DNA of 64,000 nt from Weeksellaceae bacterium (GCA_022013695.1 JAKLPS010000004.1:62001-126000), one strand, 5' to 3'. Counted from the stretch's first letter, positions 1 through 8,923 are shown. The notes: generated by a model from the sequence alone, not told the origin. Program-made: numbers and translations.

Positions 1-229
1 TCAGGGTATTCTGTTCAGAAGAAATGGCGTAGTCAAATTTGGTCAAATCTGGCAATTTCAAAGGCGTCTCTTGCACCAGATCTTCCCCGAAAATTTCCAA
101 AACAACGGTGAAAGTCAATGGTGTATTGACGTGCGAATCCTGCGTATTAACCTCCGAATAAAGATTAACCTGAGCAAAGGAAAACCCCGATGCCAAAAGG
201 AATAATATGTATAAATTCTGTCTGATCAT
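1..229 (-). CDS. batD: BatD family protein, N-terminal part (cut by window edge)
   Basis: Reading frame starting at an ATG at 229 and running off the left edge. The first 20 residues (MIRQNLYILFLLASGFSFAQ) are a signal peptide, followed by a beta-rich start of the kind seen in Bacteroidota BatD proteins (VNLYSEVNTQ, then an FTVVLEIFGEDL stretch). BatD is a membrane-anchored periplasmic protein of the Bat (aerotolerance) operon. It begins directly after the stop codon of the upstream TPR gene (230-232), so the two are certainly cotranscribed. Only about 76 residues are visible; the call rests on the leader, the neighbour and the order TPR gene then batD, so the family name is likely but not proven. 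Confidence 0.75.
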   Translation of the reverse strand, partial: MIRQNLYILFLLASGFSFAQVNLYSEVNTQDSHVNTPLTFTVVLEIFGEDLVQETPLKLPDLTKFDYAISSEQNTL

Positions 230-964
230 TTACCAATCCTTCTCTTTGCTCTGCGGCATCGAGTTGGAGTTTTTGTTTAAAATTCGTCTGGCCGTTTCTT
301 TTTCCCGATTTTCTAGGTCTTTCAGGATTTGATTTTCGGCTTCTTGCGGTATTTTATTGTCTTCTGTTTTAGGCTGACTGGTTTTTCCTGAGCCATCTCC
401 TTTTTGATCACTCCCTTCCCCGCCTTCCTGATTTTTTTTCTGATTGCCTTTTTCAGAATCGTCTTTACTTTTTTGACCCTGGTGGCCTCCTTTTCCTTGA
501 TTTTGACCTTGTTTGGGTTCGTTCTTCTTTTCTTTATCTTTCAGCATTGCGATTTCATAATTCTTGCGAATGGCCTCGTTGTACGGGTCTTGCTTCAAGG
601 CTTGCTTGTAGTATTCAGCCGCTTTTGCAGGATTGTTGGCCTGTATCGCCACATTTCCCCTATTGTAAAGCGCGGCTGCTTTTTCATACTTACTTTTCGT
701 ATATTTTACAGCTTTCTTGTATTCTGCAGCGGCTTCTTCGTACTTTTTACTTTTGTAAAGGGCATTTCCCAAATTGTAATGTGCCGTATAATTGCTCTTC
801 TTTTCGGCAATAGCATCGAGATATTTGCTTGATGAGGCGTCGTACTCTTTGGCATCAAATTTCTTATTACCCTCGTACACCAATGCATTATAACTTTGCT
901 GCGCAGAAAACGACTGCGCGAGAATCATTGCAAAAACCAGTACCAAAGTCGACTTAATATTCAT
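230..964 (-). CDS. batC: TPR protein of the Bat operon (BatC-like)
   Basis: A 244-residue exported protein. Residues 1-20 form a signal peptide ending ..SFSAQ; residues about 26-135 contain three to four tetratricopeptide repeats (for example YNLGNALYKSKKYEEAAAEY and LYNRGNVAIQ); residues about 142-215 are a low-complexity hydrophilic tract rich in K, G, Q, E and S. This layout matches BatC of Bacteroidota Bat operons, whose members are thought to act in the periplasm in stress tolerance. In relatives batA and batB usually lie just upstream; here the upstream neighbour is an unrelated ABC exporter ending in its own terminator, so this gene heads its transcript. A TAnnTTTG-like box (970-977, minus strand) sits almost on the start codon, but no matching -33 TTG is present. 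Confidence 0.8.
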   Translation of the reverse strand: MNIKSTLVLVFAMILAQSFSAQQSYNALVYEGNKKFDAKEYDASSSKYLDAIAEKKSNYTAHYNLGNALYKSKKYEEAAAEYKKAVKYTKSKYEKAAALYNRGNVAIQANNPAKAAEYYKQALKQDPYNEAIRKNYEIAMLKDKEKKNEPKQGQNQGKGGHQGQKSKDDSEKGNQKKNQEGGEGSDQKGDGSGKTSQPKTEDNKIPQEAENQILKDLENREKETARRILNKNSNSMPQSKEKDW

Positions 965-1100
965 TGCTACAAAAATATCCGTTTTATTGTTAAAATAAAC
1001 ACTTGAAAAGTTAAAGTTGGGTTAAATATCGACTGCTAAAAAGCCTGTAAATAACGCATTTTTAACAACTTAATAGGGTTTTGAAAAGCAACAAAAAAAA

Positions 1101-1122
1101 CCACTGACGAAGGCATCAGTGG
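1101..1122 (-). terminator. Intrinsic terminator after the ABC exporter genes
   Basis: Seven-base-pair stem (CCACTGA/TCAGTGG) with an 8-nt loop, followed on the minus strand by eight T (1093-1100). It lies about 105 nt beyond the stop of the ABC permease gene and separates that operon from the Bat genes. Confidence 0.85.
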
Positions 1123-1228
1123 CTTTATACTTTTCAATATTATATCTACATCATAGGTAATGCGAAGTAAAATAATTTGATAAATGCGTCTCTATTAAAG
1201 ATTTACATATCTTGATCTAAATTAATAT

Positions 1229-2074
1229 TTACCAATCTTTTCTCTTGAGAATCCAATAGCTGCCTGCTACGAAAACGGCGGACCAAATGACACATGCCAC
1301 GGCGCTGGACCAAGGATATTCGAACTTGAATTGCATCCCAAACATCTCTGCCATTTTGGTTCGTATCAAAGGATTTGGAATTAATTTGGACATACTTTCC
1401 AAGGGTAGAAAATCTGTAAAATACCTATGATTCAACTTGATCGAAGCCTTATTTTTGGGATCAAAATCTTTCATAAAAGCAAATTTTTCTATTCCAGAAA
1501 AAATTCCTTCCACAAACCAAAGCATAAAAAATCCAAGAAATACAAAAATGGATTTCCTGAAAAGAATGGATAGAAACATAAGAAGTGAAAAGAAGGTAAA
1601 AAGCTTCAAAAAGTAGTTGAAAATGAAATATATTTCTTTGAAAATCAATGAGCTATCCTGAGTGGACGAATAACTTTTGCCCAGAACCAACGCCACTACA
1701 AAAACCAATAAAGTAGAAAAGCCTGTAAAAACCAAAATCGTCAGCAATTTGGAGAAGATAAACTCTTCCCGGCTGAGCCCGTCTATCAGATTTTGCTTAA
1801 ACATCCGATTGCTAAACTCCTGACAAATCGAGAAAACGATAATGCAACCAAGAAAGATTTTGAGCAAACCGACAATATAGGTGGTGAAATTCCACACGCC
1901 GGGAAAGTTGTACATTCCCTGTTCTTTCAGATTGATTTTAATCCCCAGGATATCAAAATCTACCAATCCAATGAATAATAGCGCAACTAAAATCACAAAA
2001 TAAATGCAGGCAAATATTTTGAACGGTCTGTAATTCAGATTCTTGAGATATTCTAATTGTAATAATCGTCTCAT
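1229..2074 (-). CDS. ABC-2 type exporter permease subunit
   Basis: A 281-residue integral membrane protein with about six hydrophobic segments (near residues 18-40, 62-84, 105-128, 150-170, 172-190 and 255-275) and long loops, as in ABC-2 permeases of the GldF/NatB kind. It overlaps the 3' end of the upstream ATPase gene by 4 nt, so the two subunits are made together. The pair would form a half-type exporter; nothing in the sequence identifies the substrate. Bacteroidota use similar pairs for antibiotic or lipid export and, as GldFG, for gliding, but the GldG partner is absent here, so a gliding role is not supported. Confidence 0.85.
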   Translation of the reverse strand: MRRLLQLEYLKNLNYRPFKIFACIYFVILVALLFIGLVDFDILGIKINLKEQGMYNFPGVWNFTTYIVGLLKIFLGCIIVFSICQEFSNRMFKQNLIDGLSREEFIFSKLLTILVFTGFSTLLVFVVALVLGKSYSSTQDSSLIFKEIYFIFNYFLKLFTFFSLLMFLSILFRKSIFVFLGFFMLWFVEGIFSGIEKFAFMKDFDPKNKASIKLNHRYFTDFLPLESMSKLIPNPLIRTKMAEMFGMQFKFEYPWSSAVACVIWSAVFVAGSYWILKRKDW

Positions 2075-2970
2075 GAGTTAGATTGTTTTACGAGTTCTAG
2101 GAATTGGGTTTCGAGGCTTTCTTTTTTCTTGCTTAGATGCGACAGGAACACGCCTTTTTCGAACAATTTTTTGTTAAGTTCCGAAGCGGAAATATCTTCC
2201 AAAATTTGCGCAATGACCAAATTGTCCTTTTCGGCAACGCTCGAGAAAATGCTTAAACTATTGAGGGCGGCAACCAGTGCGTGGGCATCGTCTGACTTCA
2301 ATTCAAAAAAGCCCTTGGTGTTGCTCATCGCATCTACCGAACCGGAATAGATGGCCGTTCCGTGCTTCAAAACAATCACGTGGCTACAGATTTTTTCGAT
2401 CTCATCTAAGAGGTGACTTGCGACGATGATTGTGGTTCCAGCTTTTGCAATAGAATTGATAATCTCGCGGATTTGAATGATCCCTTCCGGATCGAGGCCA
2501 TTGGTAGGCTCGTCGAGAATCAGAACTTCGGGATTCGCCAACAGTGCCGATGCGATGGCTAAACGCTGCTTCATTCCCAAAGAAAAAGTTGAAAAAGCAT
2601 CTTTTTTTCTCGACAAAAGATTTACCGTTTCCAAAACCTCATCGATCCTCGAAAATGGTGCCCCTTTGATTGTCGCAACAATCTGGAGATTTTTTTCAGC
2701 ACTCAGATAAGGATAAAAGTTGGGTTGCTCGATGATGGCTCCGATTTTCTTCAAAGTTTCGGGATCTGTTCCTTCTTTTCCAAACCATTTCCAGTTTCCA
2801 GACGTGGGATTAATGGTGGTGAGCAGCATCCCAAAAGTCGTAGATTTTCCACTGCCGTTGGGACCTAACAGTCCGTAAACATTTCCTTTTTCTACATCGA
2901 AGGAAATATTATTGACCGCGATCTGTCTGAATTTTTTGGTCAGATTTCTGACTTCCAGAATTTTTTCCAT
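2071..2970 (-). CDS. ABC transporter ATP-binding protein
   Basis: A 299-residue nucleotide-binding subunit. Walker A GPNGSGKST at residues 36-44, ABC signature FSLGMKQR at 129-136, Walker B VLILDEPT at 149-156, then a D-loop (NGLDPEG) and an H-loop (ASHLLDE). Residues after about 225 form a C-terminal extension seen in drug and bacteriocin exporter ATPases (CcmA/BcrA-like). It precedes and overlaps the permease gene by 4 nt, so it energises that permease at the inner membrane. The subunit class is clear; the cargo is unknown. Confidence 0.93.
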   Translation of the reverse strand: MEKILEVRNLTKKFRQIAVNNISFDVEKGNVYGLLGPNGSGKSTTFGMLLTTINPTSGNWKWFGKEGTDPETLKKIGAIIEQPNFYPYLSAEKNLQIVATIKGAPFSRIDEVLETVNLLSRKKDAFSTFSLGMKQRLAIASALLANPEVLILDEPTNGLDPEGIIQIREIINSIAKAGTTIIVASHLLDEIEKICSHVIVLKHGTAIYSGSVDAMSNTKGFFELKSDDAHALVAALNSLSIFSSVAEKDNLVIAQILEDISASELNKKLFEKGVFLSHLSKKKESLETQFLELVKQSNS

Positions 2971-3031
2971 CTGTTTCTTTTTTTTAATAGTCTATCAAAA
3001 TTGTCTTAAGTTACAAACTGAGTATTAAAAA

Positions 3032-3049
3032 AGCCCGAATGAACGGACT
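3032..3049 (-). terminator. Intrinsic terminator after the SPFH gene
   Basis: Six-base-pair stem (AGTCCG pairing with CGGGCT on the minus strand, one G-T pair), 6-nt loop, followed by six T (3027-3032). It lies about 20 nt past the stop codon of the SPFH gene and before the ABC operon. Confidence 0.8.
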
Positions 3050-3071
3050 TTGATTGGACAGTAATTTACTA

Positions 3072-3965
3072 TTAATTGATATCTTCAACTTTCTTGGAAA
3101 CTGCCATTGCCGCAACCAGATCGTTCAGCAGAGAGCTGGCGGCCGTGGGCGAATTTGGCAGCAAAACCAAGTTACTACGGTTGTTGGCGCCGATGGAATG
3201 CAGAGTATCATAATGTTGCGTCACAACGATCAAGGCAGAAGCCTCGTGCGCGCTGATTCCGGCAGCATTGAGCATTTTGACGGATTCCTCCAGACCTTTG
3301 GCAATCTCCCGCCTTTGGTCCGCGATGCCTTGTCCTTGGAGTTTCTTAGATTCTGCTTCTGCTTTTGCAACCGCCACGATTCGGATTCTTTGCGCTTCCG
3401 ACTCGTACTCAGCGGCCGTTTTCTCACGTTCTGCAGCATTGATTCGGTTCATCGCGTGCTTCACCTGATCGTCCGGATCGATATCGGTTACCAATGCTTT
3501 GATAATATCGTAGCCATAACTTTGCATCGCCTCTTGCAATTCGGCTTTCACGGCGACGGCAATATCATCTTTTTTGAGGAAAACATCATCCAATTTCAGT
3601 TTCGGAACTTCTGCCCGCACAACGTCAAAAACGTAGGATGTAATCTGATCATGTGGACTTTCTAATCTGTAAAAAGCATCGGCCACCTGATTTCTGATTA
3701 CTTGAAACTGAACGGAGATTTTCATTTTCACAAAAACATTATCGAGCGTTTTGGTATCAATCATCACATCCAGTTGCTGAATTCTTAGATTCATCCTTTT
3801 GGAAATCTGATCGATGAAAGGAATTTTCAAATGCAAACCAGCGTGCCTCGTCGAATGAAACTTGCCTAATCGCTCCACAAGCGCCGCTGTCTCCTGCTTC
3901 ACGGTGAAGAATGATGCGAATAATGTAATAAGTCCAAAAAAGACCACGACCCAAAGAAATATCAT
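3072..3965 (-). CDS. SPFH/band 7 (stomatin-like) membrane protein
   Basis: A 297-residue protein with one N-terminal transmembrane segment (residues 1-20), an SPFH domain (about 25-195; conserved GLHLKIPFIDQI and VFVKMKISVQFQV stretches) and a charged A/E/K/R-rich helical region (about 190-245) expected to form coiled coil for oligomerisation. Such proteins make ring scaffolds in the membrane and often regulate proteases or lipid microdomains. No nfeD gene is adjacent, and the protein is shorter than HflK, so it is best called a stomatin/prohibitin homologue. It is transcribed alone, bounded by a terminator downstream. Confidence 0.93.
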   Translation of the reverse strand: MIFLWVVVFFGLITLFASFFTVKQETAALVERLGKFHSTRHAGLHLKIPFIDQISKRMNLRIQQLDVMIDTKTLDNVFVKMKISVQFQVIRNQVADAFYRLESPHDQITSYVFDVVRAEVPKLKLDDVFLKKDDIAVAVKAELQEAMQSYGYDIIKALVTDIDPDDQVKHAMNRINAAEREKTAAEYESEAQRIRIVAVAKAEAESKKLQGQGIADQRREIAKGLEESVKMLNAAGISAHEASALIVVTQHYDTLHSIGANNRSNLVLLPNSPTAASSLLNDLVAAMAVSKKVEDIN

Positions 3966-4128
3966 AATTTGTAAATTTTTCTAAAGATAAGTTTTTTTTG
4001 CCTTGCGGATTCAATTATAAATACATTTGTTTTGTGTTGTTGATTGGTATTAATTGAAGACTCCTGTTGAAAACCCAAATAATTTTCTTAATTTTTTAAG
4101 GTTTATATTTTGTTAAAGCACATTTCTA

Positions 4129-4848
4129 TTAACAGATTTTTCTAGAATCTCCCAGCAATTTTCTAAGTTCCGCAAGTTCAGCCTCTGTGAGATCGCGCCA
4201 CTTCCCGACCGGCAAATCGAGTTTGATGTTCATAATGCGGATTCTTTTTAGCTTTTTTACTTCATAATCCAGATGCTCGCACATTCTTCGGATCTGGCGG
4301 TTGAGACCTTGAGTGAGAACGATTCTGAAATTCATTGTATCCATTTTTTCGACCTCGCATTTTCTGGTAATTGTGTCAAGAATTGGGACGCCGTTTCTCA
4401 TTTTTTCCAGAAATCTTTCCGTAATCGGCTTATTGACTCGGACAATATATTCTTTCTCGTGGTTATTTCTGGCTCTAAGGATTTTGTTGACGATGTCGCC
4501 GTCGGAAGTTAAAAGAATCAGACCTTCACTCGGCTTATCCAATCTGCCAATGGGGAAAATCCTTTTGGGATGGTTGATGTACTCGATAATGTTGTCATTT
4601 TCCCGCTTGGTATCGGTGGTACAAACGATTCCGACAGGTTTGTTGAAAGCGATATAGACGAATTCTTCTTCAACTTTATTAATTGTTTTGCCATCGACTA
4701 AAATTTCGTCTTCATCACAAACTTTGGTTCCCAATTCGGGAATTTTTCCATTTACGCTAATCCTCCCATCTTGCAGCATCTGATCTGCCGCTCTTCTGGA
4801 ACAGAAACCGACTTCGGACAGATATTTATTGATTCTGATTTTTTCCAT
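4129..4848 (-). CDS. rluF: 23S rRNA pseudouridine synthase, RluF type
   Basis: About 239 residues. An S4 RNA-binding domain (first 50 residues, INKYLSEVGFCSRRAADQML) is followed by an RsuA/RluB/E/F catalytic domain with the motif GRLDKPSEGL; its aspartate (about residue 104) is the catalytic one. RluF modifies U2604 of 23S rRNA in Escherichia coli; assignment among RluB, RluE and RluF relatives is by overall resemblance. I place the start at the ATG at 4848; a TTG two codons upstream is also in frame. It is 11 nt from the truB stop, so it is probably the last gene of the ftsX-uppP-truB run. Confidence 0.88.
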   Translation of the reverse strand: MEKIRINKYLSEVGFCSRRAADQMLQDGRISVNGKIPELGTKVCDEDEILVDGKTINKVEEEFVYIAFNKPVGIVCTTDTKRENDNIIEYINHPKRIFPIGRLDKPSEGLILLTSDGDIVNKILRARNNHEKEYIVRVNKPITERFLEKMRNGVPILDTITRKCEVEKMDTMNFRIVLTQGLNRQIRRMCEHLDYEVKKLKRIRIMNIKLDLPVGKWRDLTEAELAELRKLLGDSRKIC

Positions 4849-4859
4849 TTCCAAAACCT

Positions 4860-5561
4860 TTATGATGCAAAGGTAAATTCATTTTGGAGATATTCTGGCC
4901 TCGCATTTTCGACAGAAAATTCCCCTATTTTTTTCCTTCTTAATTGTGTGAGATACCCGCCAACGCCAAGTTCCAGCCCAATATCGTGAGCCAGACTCCT
5001 GATGTAAGTTCCTTTGCTGCAACCGACAGTAAAAGAAACGAATGGCAGATTAATTTCTATATGATTAAGGTAATGAATCGTCGTTCTTCGGGAGTTCATC
5101 TCTATTTCTGTGCCAGCTCTCGCAAGGTGGTAAGCGCGTTTTCCTTCGACTTTCACGGCTGAAAAAATCGGAGGTTTTTGATCTATTTCGCCAACGAATT
5201 TTGCTAAAGTTTCGTGGATCTGTTGTTCTGTAATATGAGAATAATCGGATGGCAAGATTTCGGGTTTTTCGGTGTCGTAAGATTCCGTTTGCACGCCTAT
5301 TTTGATTTCGGTCCAATATTCTTTTGGTGCATCTTGAATCTCCGGAATTCTCTTCGTAAATTTTCCTGTGCAAACGATCAATAAACCTGTTGCCTTAGGA
5401 TCCAAAGTGCCTGCGTGACCGATTTTGAACTTCTTAGGCAATTCTTTGAACTCATTTTTGAGTTTATATTTCAGTTTATTGACTGCCTGAAAAGAAGTCC
5501 AATCCAAAGGTTTGTCCAATAGAAATATTTGTCCGGATTGCAGATCTTCGGCCGTCATCAT
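4860..5561 (-). CDS. truB: tRNA pseudouridine-55 synthase
   Basis: About 233 residues, the normal size for TruB without a large PUA domain. The catalytic motif GHAGTLDPKATGLL lies near residues 48-61 and its aspartate (about D54) attacks U55 in the T-loop of tRNA. LLDKPLDWTSFQAV at the N-terminus and YIRSLAHDIG near the C-terminus are also conserved. A longer frame with an ATG at 5594 exists, but the start is best placed at the ATGATGA overlap with the uppP stop codon (ATGs at 5561 and 5558; uppP TGA at 5558-5560), which implies translational coupling. Confidence 0.95.
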   Translation of the reverse strand: MMTAEDLQSGQIFLLDKPLDWTSFQAVNKLKYKLKNEFKELPKKFKIGHAGTLDPKATGLLIVCTGKFTKRIPEIQDAPKEYWTEIKIGVQTESYDTEKPEILPSDYSHITEQQIHETLAKFVGEIDQKPPIFSAVKVEGKRAYHLARAGTEIEMNSRRTTIHYLNHIEINLPFVSFTVGCSKGTYIRSLAHDIGLELGVGGYLTQLRRKKIGEFSVENARPEYLQNEFTFAS

Positions 5562-6424
5562 TTTTCTTTGATCAATAAAAACATAATAAAGCAACCCACG
5601 ATGATCCTGTAGATCCCAAAATATTTGAAACCATATTTGTTGAGAAAATCAATAAAGAATTTGACGGCAAGCATCGCAACCACAAAAGAAACAACGCATC
5701 CAATGAGTAGATATAACCCATTATTTCCGGCTAGAAAAACAGTCAAATTATCATGCGAAAAAATATCCGACAGATGAATTTCTGCGTTTTCATCTACAAT
5801 ATGATGATCGACCGTATAATTATCTTTGCAGGCGTCGTAAAAACTTTTGGCGCTTGCCGCAATCATCGTAGGCACAGCAAGAAAAAAGGAAAATTCGGCG
5901 GCCTCTCTTCGGCTCAATTTTTGGCTGAGACCTCCGATGATCGTGGCCGCACTTCTGGAGAGTCCTGGGAAAACAATACTTAAAACCTGGAAACACCCGA
6001 TTTTAAAGGCTTTTGCGTAGGAAATCTGATCATCACTTTCTATTGGGTTTTTTGTAAAAATCCTGTCGATAAAGACCAGCACCACTCCGCCAAGAATCAT
6101 TACTACCGCGATAATCCACATATTATTAAGTGCAGCATCAATATGTTTTTTGAGTAAAGCTCCAAAGACTAAAGCTGGAACTACTGCCACTAAAAGCATC
6201 AAGTAAAAGTGAATATTTTTGAAATTGAAGAACTTTTTCCAATACAGGACTACGATTGCCAAAATAGCGGCCAGTTGTATCACGACTTCAAACATATCTC
6301 GAAAAGAAGACTGTTCTGCATTGCTAAGAAAATCGACGATCTTCATATGCGCCGTGGATGAAATGGGTAAAAACTCGGTCAAGCCTTCGATAATTGCAAG
6401 AATAATGGTATGTAACAAATCCAT
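5558..6424 (-). CDS. uppP: Undecaprenyl-diphosphate phosphatase (BacA/UppP)
   Basis: A 288-residue polytopic membrane enzyme. The family signature EGLTEFLPISSTAHM lies at residues 13-27 (E13, E17, S23 and H26 match the catalytic set) and the second signature, PGLSRSAATI, lies near residue 170. It dephosphorylates C55-PP to recycle the lipid carrier for peptidoglycan and O-antigen synthesis and is a known determinant of bacitracin resistance. Within the second signature an Ala replaces the usual Gly after SRS, a mild deviation. It is coupled to truB downstream and lies 86 nt after the DUF3098 gene. Confidence 0.96.
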   Translation of the reverse strand: MDLLHTIILAIIEGLTEFLPISSTAHMKIVDFLSNAEQSSFRDMFEVVIQLAAILAIVVLYWKKFFNFKNIHFYLMLLVAVVPALVFGALLKKHIDAALNNMWIIAVVMILGGVVLVFIDRIFTKNPIESDDQISYAKAFKIGCFQVLSIVFPGLSRSAATIIGGLSQKLSRREAAEFSFFLAVPTMIAASAKSFYDACKDNYTVDHHIVDENAEIHLSDIFSHDNLTVFLAGNNGLYLLIGCVVSFVVAMLAVKFFIDFLNKYGFKYFGIYRIIVGCFIMFLLIKEK

Positions 6425-6446
6425 AGTTGATTAAATTAAAGAGACT

Positions 6447-6492
6447 AAAAAATTAAAAAGATTCAAATTACTATTCAAATCTTTTAATTTTT
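6447..6492. repeat. AT-rich inverted repeat between DUF3098 gene and uppP
   Basis: Two arms of about 16 nt (6448-6463 and 6477-6492) are almost perfect reverse complements with one extra A on one side. They would fold in the mRNA between the DUF3098 gene and uppP. It could trim expression of uppP/truB or be a weak terminator; there is no GC clamp, so the function is open. Confidence 0.5.
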
Positions 6493-6510
6493 CAATCTTA
6501 AGTCCAAAAA

Positions 6511-6813
6511 TTATTTATTTCGTTTTAGTATTGCAAAAATCTGGATTACAAATCCCGCGATTACCAACAAAGGTGCTAACCTGATTCTTCGGAAGGAAAA
6601 AACATCCTCGTTCCAATAGTTAGGATCGAATGTGCCATCGGGTCTTGTGTTTGCATCTGACCCCATCATCAAGACAAATCCTAAGAAAATAAGAGCGAGG
6701 CCAAACGTCATCAATCTGAAATTCTTGCTGCCGAAATAGAAGGCTTTTTTCTCGACAGTTTCCGCTGGTTTGCCATACTGGTTTGCGGAATATTTATTTG
6801 TTTTTTTTGCCAT
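6511..6813 (-). CDS. DUF3098 small membrane protein
   Basis: A 100-residue protein with two transmembrane segments (about residues 34-51 and 77-95) separated by a polar loop containing NEDVFSFRRIRLAPL. It matches the Bacteroidota DUF3098 family by recall. It starts 3 nt after the ftsX stop and is commonly found in this position, so it may belong to the FtsX/divisome context or assist UppP; no biochemical function is known to me. Confidence 0.85.
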   Translation of the reverse strand: MAKKTNKYSANQYGKPAETVEKKAFYFGSKNFRLMTFGLALIFLGFVLMMGSDANTRPDGTFDPNYWNEDVFSFRRIRLAPLLVIAGFVIQIFAILKRNK

Positions 6814-6816
6814 TGT

Positions 6817-7716
6817 TTATGAGTAATATAAATCGTCCACATTGCTTCGCAGGAATCTCCAAGTTGCAAAGATAGTACTTGCAACAGTAATGAAAATACC
6901 GACGAACAGAATGATAAGTACAAGGAAAAAATATTGGTTGGTGTCTTGCACGAAAGGCGTTCCGATTTGACTTGTAAAATAGTACCAAAGACCACCCAGA
7001 GCCAAAAGACCGATGAAAGAACCAATCAAGCCAAGAATCAAAGCTTCTTTTATAAACGGCATCAAAATGAATCTTCGTTTGGCACCAACCAGCTGCATCG
7101 TCTTGATAATGAATCGTTTAGAAAATATCTTGAGCCGAATCGAATTATTGATTAAGACAATAGCCACAATTAAAAATAAAATGGAGAATGCCAGAATCCA
7201 GGTCAAGATTCGGTTGAGATTATTGTAAACATCGATGGTCAGTTTATTATCATTAGCAACATCTTTTACGCCCTTTATGCGTTTGAGCTGGGCAACAACG
7301 CCATCAATTTTTGCAGGATCCACAAACTCCGGCTTGAGCGTAACTTCGACAGATGCGGGAAAAATATCTTCTTCGAAAAGCGCATCGGCATCGATTCCTA
7401 ACTGCTTTTTGGCGATTACGGTTGCTTGTTGTTTGGAGATATATCGGGCTTGTTTTACGTAATTCTGCTCTTTGATCTTTGCAAAAGTCTCTTCTTGGAG
7501 CTTCAGTGTTTGTGCGGAATCCCGGGGATCCAGATACTCCTCAAAATAGGCTTCTACCACCAACTGCTCTTTGATGTAATCGGAATATTTCTGAGCATTG
7601 ATCAAGATTAAACCAAATAATCCTACCAGGAATAAAACCAACGAAATACTGATAACTACAGTAATATTGCTGGATCTTAGTCTACTTTTGTTAAAATCAT
7701 CAACTGTCTTTGGCAT
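6817..7716 (-). CDS. ftsX: Cell division protein FtsX
   Basis: A 299-residue FtsX-like permease: short cytoplasmic N-terminus, TM1 at about residues 20-42, a periplasmic domain (about 43-168), and three further transmembrane segments (about 170-190, 222-245 and 263-285). The order is that of FtsX rather than of lipoprotein-exporting MacB/LolC. With FtsE, which is not in this window, it controls peptidoglycan hydrolases at the septum. It is the first gene of ftsX-DUF3098-uppP-truB(-rluF), linking division, the lipid carrier and RNA modification in one run. Confidence 0.93.
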   Translation of the reverse strand: MPKTVDDFNKSRLRSSNITVVISISLVLFLVGLFGLILINAQKYSDYIKEQLVVEAYFEEYLDPRDSAQTLKLQEETFAKIKEQNYVKQARYISKQQATVIAKKQLGIDADALFEEDIFPASVEVTLKPEFVDPAKIDGVVAQLKRIKGVKDVANDNKLTIDVYNNLNRILTWILAFSILFLIVAIVLINNSIRLKIFSKRFIIKTMQLVGAKRRFILMPFIKEALILGLIGSFIGLLALGGLWYYFTSQIGTPFVQDTNQYFFLVLIILFVGIFITVASTIFATWRFLRSNVDDLYYS

Positions 7717-7854
7717 CCATAAAATTTTTGCTAAAATAGAAATTTTCCTTTAGAAAGCGCTTGTCGGCATTGTTAATAAAATCATAAAAGCAAATATTAG
7801 AAATCATTGCTGATGAGGTTGCCAAATTATTAATTATCGGCATTTTAATTGTTT

Positions 7855-8889
7855 ATGGAAATGAAGAATGTTAATACTATGAAAGTCAGAAGACAGGTTT
7901 CCGGGAAGAGTTTTTCCTACATTACCAATAACAAAGAGAAAGTGAAGGACAAAGAACAGATCGACTACATCAAGTCCTTAGTGATCCCGCCCGCGTGGAT
8001 CGATGTCGAAATCACGACCAATAAAAGCGCCAAAATCCTTGCAGTAGGAAGGGATCAAAAAGGGAGAAAACAGTACATCTATAACCCCAAATTCCGGGCA
8101 AAAAAGGATGCAGACAAGTTCGACAGAATCTTGCATTTTGCCGAGAAGCTGGAACATATGCGCCGGGTGACGGGCCAGCATCTGCGAAAGAAAAATATGA
8201 CCCGAGAAAAGGTGCTGGCTGCGATGGTGAGACTGTTGGATTCGGCGTATTTCCGACCTGGCAGTCCCAAATATACACAGCAAAACCAAAGTTACGGCTT
8301 GACGACCATCCGCAAAAAACATCTCACCATAGAGGGCGACGAGATGATCTTCTCGTACAAAGGAAAATCAGGAAAATTCCAGGAAAAACATATCCTCAAT
8401 TCCAAATTGACCAAAGTGATTTCTGATTTGGAAGATTTGCCTGGCTACAGACTTTTCAAATATTATGATAAAAACCATCATTTGATAACGGTGGAAAGCC
8501 AAGATTTGAATGCGTATATCCGAGAAATAATGGGCGAGGAATTCTCTGCAAAAGATTTCAGAACCTGGGCGGGAACGATGATAGCTGCTGGGATCCTAGA
8601 CGAATTGGGAATATGCGAAGCCAAACAGCAAAAAGAGCTCAAAAAGAGAATCCGAAATGCAATCGTGGGTGTTTCGGAAAAGTTAGGGAATACGCCTTCG
8701 GTGGCAAGAGATTCCTACATCGATCCTCGGATTTTTGAACATTACAAAAATGGCCACACCGTTCATTATTTTCAGAAAGAGATCAAAAAACTTCTCAGAA
8801 AAAACGAAAATCTTTCGGAAACGGAAGTGGGAGTTTTGTACATGCTGAAATCTAAAATGAAAGATAAAAATCCGCGAGTCTCAGCTTGA
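7855..8889 (+). CDS. DNA topoisomerase IB (poxvirus-like)
   Basis: About 344 residues. The C-terminal catalytic domain shows the type IB residues: R in MVRLLDSAYFRPG (about 126), K in TIRKKHL, R in KDFRTWAGT (about 236) and the nucleophile Tyr in ARDSYIDP (about 288). The position held by His in the vaccinia enzyme is an Asn here (LGNTPSV), as known for bacterial members. It relaxes supercoils by a 3'-phosphotyrosine intermediate. The ATG at 7855 is preferred; a TTG two codons upstream is in frame. It is a single gene, convergent with nnr, and accessory to the gyrase and topoisomerase IV also encoded in the window. Confidence 0.95.
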   Translation: MEMKNVNTMKVRRQVSGKSFSYITNNKEKVKDKEQIDYIKSLVIPPAWIDVEITTNKSAKILAVGRDQKGRKQYIYNPKFRAKKDADKFDRILHFAEKLEHMRRVTGQHLRKKNMTREKVLAAMVRLLDSAYFRPGSPKYTQQNQSYGLTTIRKKHLTIEGDEMIFSYKGKSGKFQEKHILNSKLTKVISDLEDLPGYRLFKYYDKNHHLITVESQDLNAYIREIMGEEFSAKDFRTWAGTMIAAGILDELGICEAKQQKELKKRIRNAIVGVSEKLGNTPSVARDSYIDPRIFEHYKNGHTVHYFQKEIKKLLRKNENLSETEVGVLYMLKSKMKDKNPRVSA

Positions 8890-8923
8890 CCATTTTTAAA
8901 TGACCATCTTGAATATCCATAAA

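Noticed and set aside
404-832. Long antisense frames opposite the BatC-like gene
   Set aside because: They are shadows of a lysine/glutamate-rich coding strand; they lack start signals and have phenylalanine/leucine composition produced by the opposite frame.
1229-2970. Gliding-motility exporter GldF/GldA
   Set aside because: The pair resembles ABC-2 exporters in general, but gldG and other gld genes are not adjacent, so the specific name is not supported.
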